DNA from: Kiritimatiellia bacterium
GTDB taxonomy: Bacteria > Verrucomicrobiota > Kiritimatiellia > RFP12 > UBA1067
Length of the DNA stretch: 7,137 bases
Reading direction: 5' to 3'
Assembly: GCA_017430155.1 (NCBI GenBank)
Contig: JAFRNO010000023.1
Coordinates: 1-7,137, forward strand
How positions within the stretch are numbered: position 1 is the stretch's first letter; every line of letters starts with the position of its first letter. The notes under the pieces were generated by a model, which saw only the letters and a program-made list of their open reading frames with translations, was not told the origin of the DNA and did no database searches. A program made the position numbers and the translations under genes. Positions 5,553 through 7,137 of this stretch are shown piece after piece.

Positions 5553-6917
5553 TTACGCCAGCTCGCCGATCAGAATCTGCGGGTGCGCCTCGCGGATGCG
5601 CACCTGCGCGACGTCGCCGACGTGCAAAGGCCGCGACGGCTCGAACACGACGATGCGATTGCCGCTGTCGCGTCCGCTCCAGCGGGCGGCGTTGCGGAGG
5701 GACGGACCTTCAACGAGCACCTCACGCACGGTTCCCACGAGACGGTCATTGCGCGCCTGCCCGCGCACCTGCTGGTCGGCGAGCAGCACCTGGTCGCGCC
5801 GCTCCTTCTCCTCCGTCGGCACGTCGTCCGGCAGTGCCGCCGAACGCGTGCCCGGACGCGGCGAGTACTTGAACACGAACGCGTTGTCGAAGCCCGCCTC
5901 CTCCATGAGCGAACGCGTCGCCTCGAAATCGGCTTCCGTTTCGCCGGGATACCCCACGATCACGTCGGTCGTCACGGCGAACTCGGGATCGAACGCCCGC
6001 AACTTCGCGACGGCGGCAAGATACTCGGCGCGCGTGTAGCGGCGCCCCATCTCCTTCAGCACGCGGTCGCTCCCGCTCTGCACGGGCAGGTGCAAGTGGC
6101 GGCAGACCTTCGGAAACTCGCGGTAGGCACGCACGAGTTCGTCCGTGCAGCCCTTCGGGTGCGCGCTCGTGAAGCGGATGCGCGCGAGGCCGTCGACGGC
6201 GTTCAGCGCCTCGAGGAGACGCGGAAACGCCTCCGTGTAGCCGCCCGGGCTGGGCGGGTCGTCGGCCAGCCACGCCGCGTTGCGCACGCCGTAGCGCAGC
6301 ACGCTCTGTCCGAGCAGGCACACCTCCTTCACACCGCGCGCGGCGAGCGCGCGCACCTCCGCCACGATCTCACGCGCGGGGCGCGAGTATTCGTGCCCGC
6401 GCACGTCGGGCACGATGCAGTAGCTGCAGCGGTTGTCACAACCGAGGAGCACGGTCACGTAGCTCTGGAACGACGCGCCACCCACGTGCGCGTCCATGCC
6501 CGTCGGCACCTCGTTGTCGTCCGGCAGCTCAAGGATGCGCGTCTCGCCCGCGAGACAACGTTCCACAAGCCGCGGAATCACGCCGAAGCGGCGCGGTCCC
6601 ACGGCGAAGTCGAGTTTCGGGAGGGATTTAAAGACCTCTGCGCCCATCCGCTTCACGGCGCAGCCCATGAGGCCCACGACCTTGACATGCGGAGCAACCG
6701 TTTTACCGCGCCCTTCCTTGGCGGCGATCAGGTTGCCGCACTTGCCCACGGCCTTGCGCTCGGCCATGTCGCGCACGGTGCAGCTGTTGACGATCACGAT
6801 GTCCGCCTCGGACTCGTTCGCCGCCTTCTCGTAGCCGGCCGCGACGAGGAGCGCCTCCACGGCCTCGCTATCGCGGACGTTCATCTGACAACCGTAGGTA
6901 TGGACGAGGATCTTCAT
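5553..6917 (-). CDS. miaB: tRNA-2-methylthio-N6-dimethylallyladenosine synthase (MiaB), radical SAM methylthiotransferase
   Basis: 454 residues, near the family's usual 440-475. MiaB adds a methylthio group at C2 of i6A37 in tRNAs reading U-starting codons, using two 4Fe-4S clusters and S-adenosylmethionine (family knowledge). The N-terminal UPF0004 domain begins KILVHTYGCQMNVRDSE and supplies Cys10, Cys46 (VNSCTVRD) and Cys86 (GLMGCAVKR) for the auxiliary cluster. The radical-SAM motif is C160-DNR-C164-SY-C167, followed by HLHLPVQSGSDRVLK (275-289), VGYPGETEADF (321-331) and FVFKYSPRPGT (347-357). A C-terminal TRAM domain covers about 388-453. GRDSGNRIVVF (415-425) favours MiaB over RimO or MtaB. 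The start at 6917 is set by homology; the in-frame region upstream overlaps the SDR gene. The start overlaps the SDR stop (ATGA) and has no Shine-Dalgarno of its own, so translation is probably coupled. No dimethylallyltransferase gene (miaA) is visible here. Confidence 0.95.
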   Translation of the reverse strand: MKILVHTYGCQMNVRDSEAVEALLVAAGYEKAANESEADIVIVNSCTVRDMAERKAVGKCGNLIAAKEGRGKTVAPHVKVVGLMGCAVKRMGAEVFKSLPKLDFAVGPRRFGVIPRLVERCLAGETRILELPDDNEVPTGMDAHVGGASFQSYVTVLLGCDNRCSYCIVPDVRGHEYSRPAREIVAEVRALAARGVKEVCLLGQSVLRYGVRNAAWLADDPPSPGGYTEAFPRLLEALNAVDGLARIRFTSAHPKGCTDELVRAYREFPKVCRHLHLPVQSGSDRVLKEMGRRYTRAEYLAAVAKLRAFDPEFAVTTDVIVGYPGETEADFEATRSLMEEAGFDNAFVFKYSPRPGTRSAALPDDVPTEEKERRDQVLLADQQVRGQARNDRLVGTVREVLVEGPSLRNAARWSGRDSGNRIVVFEPSRPLHVGDVAQVRIREAHPQILIGELA

Positions 6918-7137
6918 GGTTCGGCGAGGAGGGATTGTCCGCCGTCGACGGGGATGACCGCGCCCGTGGTCGACTCGGCGGAAAGGAGATAGACGACCGC
7001 GTCGGCGACTTCCTGCGGCGTGGGGTGGCGCCCGAGCGGCGTCGCGCCCGCGCGTTCGTGGCACGCCTCGGGCGGCAGCACGGGACCGGGCGCGACCGCG
7101 TTCACGCGCACGCGTCCCGCGAGACGCAGGGCGTCTG
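6914..7137 (-). CDS. Short-chain dehydrogenase/reductase (SDR), C-terminal part only
   Basis: The frame is open from the right window edge to TGA at 6914-6916; about 74 C-terminal residues are present and the N-terminus with the Rossmann GxxxGxG and most or all of the YxxxK catalytic region is off the window. Visible SDR features are GRVRVNAVAPGPVLPPE (the PG motif after the catalytic helix), TPLGRHPTPQEVADAVVYLLS, and the terminal TGAVIPVDGGQSL. These are standard for classical NAD(P)H-dependent SDRs. The 'NAVAPGPVLPPE' wording resembles pteridine reductase/FolM-like members more than FabG, but substrate cannot be set from this fragment. The stop overlaps the miaB ATG by 4 bases (ATGA), so the two genes probably share a transcript. 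A GTG at 7109-7111 could mimic a start, but the frame clearly continues upstream with SDR-like sequence (DALRLAGR). Confidence 0.88.
   Translation of the reverse strand, partial: DALRLAGRVRVNAVAPGPVLPPEACHERAGATPLGRHPTPQEVADAVVYLLSAESTTGAVIPVDGGQSLLAEP

Noticed and set aside
4286..6992. Long open frames opposite or out of frame with rarA and miaB (4286-5542 minus, 4531-6039 plus, 5583-6992 plus)
   Set aside because: They are compositional shadows of two confidently identified conserved genes and show no domain signatures.
6918..7064. An upstream start for miaB at 7064
   Set aside because: The extra 49 residues are arginine-rich shadow translation of the SDR gene in another frame; MiaB homology begins at KILVHTYGCQMN.

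Overview
The window is GC-rich, densely coding chromosomal DNA. It fits a Gram-negative bacterium of the PVC superphylum, most likely the Kiritimatiellota/Lentisphaerota side. Three things suggest this: a very large exported hydrazine-synthase-alpha-like dihaem protein fused to a SUMF1-type domain, an exported protein with an autotransporter-like N-terminus, and short palindromic dispersed repeats whose translations (GTTGVSPV on one strand, DGQDARCP on the other) I remember from predicted proteins of this group. The taxonomic placement is inference; no rRNA gene or definitive marker is present.

Layout, left to right. (1) Positions 1-263, minus strand: the N-terminal 87 codons of a secreted, probably surface or passenger-type protein, cut by the window edge, with its own promoter and a good ribosome binding site. 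(2) Positions 264-444: non-coding, holding that promoter and a decaying 14-base tandem repeat. (3) Positions 445-4110, minus: a 1221-residue exported protein with an N-terminal carbohydrate-binding/discoidin-like region, a beta-propeller, two CxxCH haem c sites and a C-terminal SUMF1/FGE-like domain. A palindromic repeat is inserted in frame in its coding sequence. (4) Positions 4111-4270: a divergent promoter region with a near-consensus promoter for gene 3, a second copy of the repeat, and an extended -10 box placed so that rarA mRNA would be leaderless. (5) Positions 4271-5548, plus: rarA, an AAA+ ATPase of replication-fork maintenance. (6) Positions 5553-6917, minus: miaB, a radical-SAM tRNA methylthiotransferase, convergent with rarA across 4 bases. 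(7) Positions 6914-7137, minus: the C-terminus of a short-chain dehydrogenase/reductase whose stop codon overlaps the miaB start (ATGA).

The genes do not form one pathway. rarA and miaB are housekeeping genes (genome maintenance, tRNA modification). The SDR gene and miaB look like one operon. The dihaem protein and the left-end secreted protein are envelope functions with separate promoters. I found no defence system, CRISPR array, integrase, transposase or RNA gene. The most interesting items are the unusual domain fusion in the large cytochrome, the composite repeat that adds residues to it, and the apparent leaderless rarA promoter next to the sister repeat copy.
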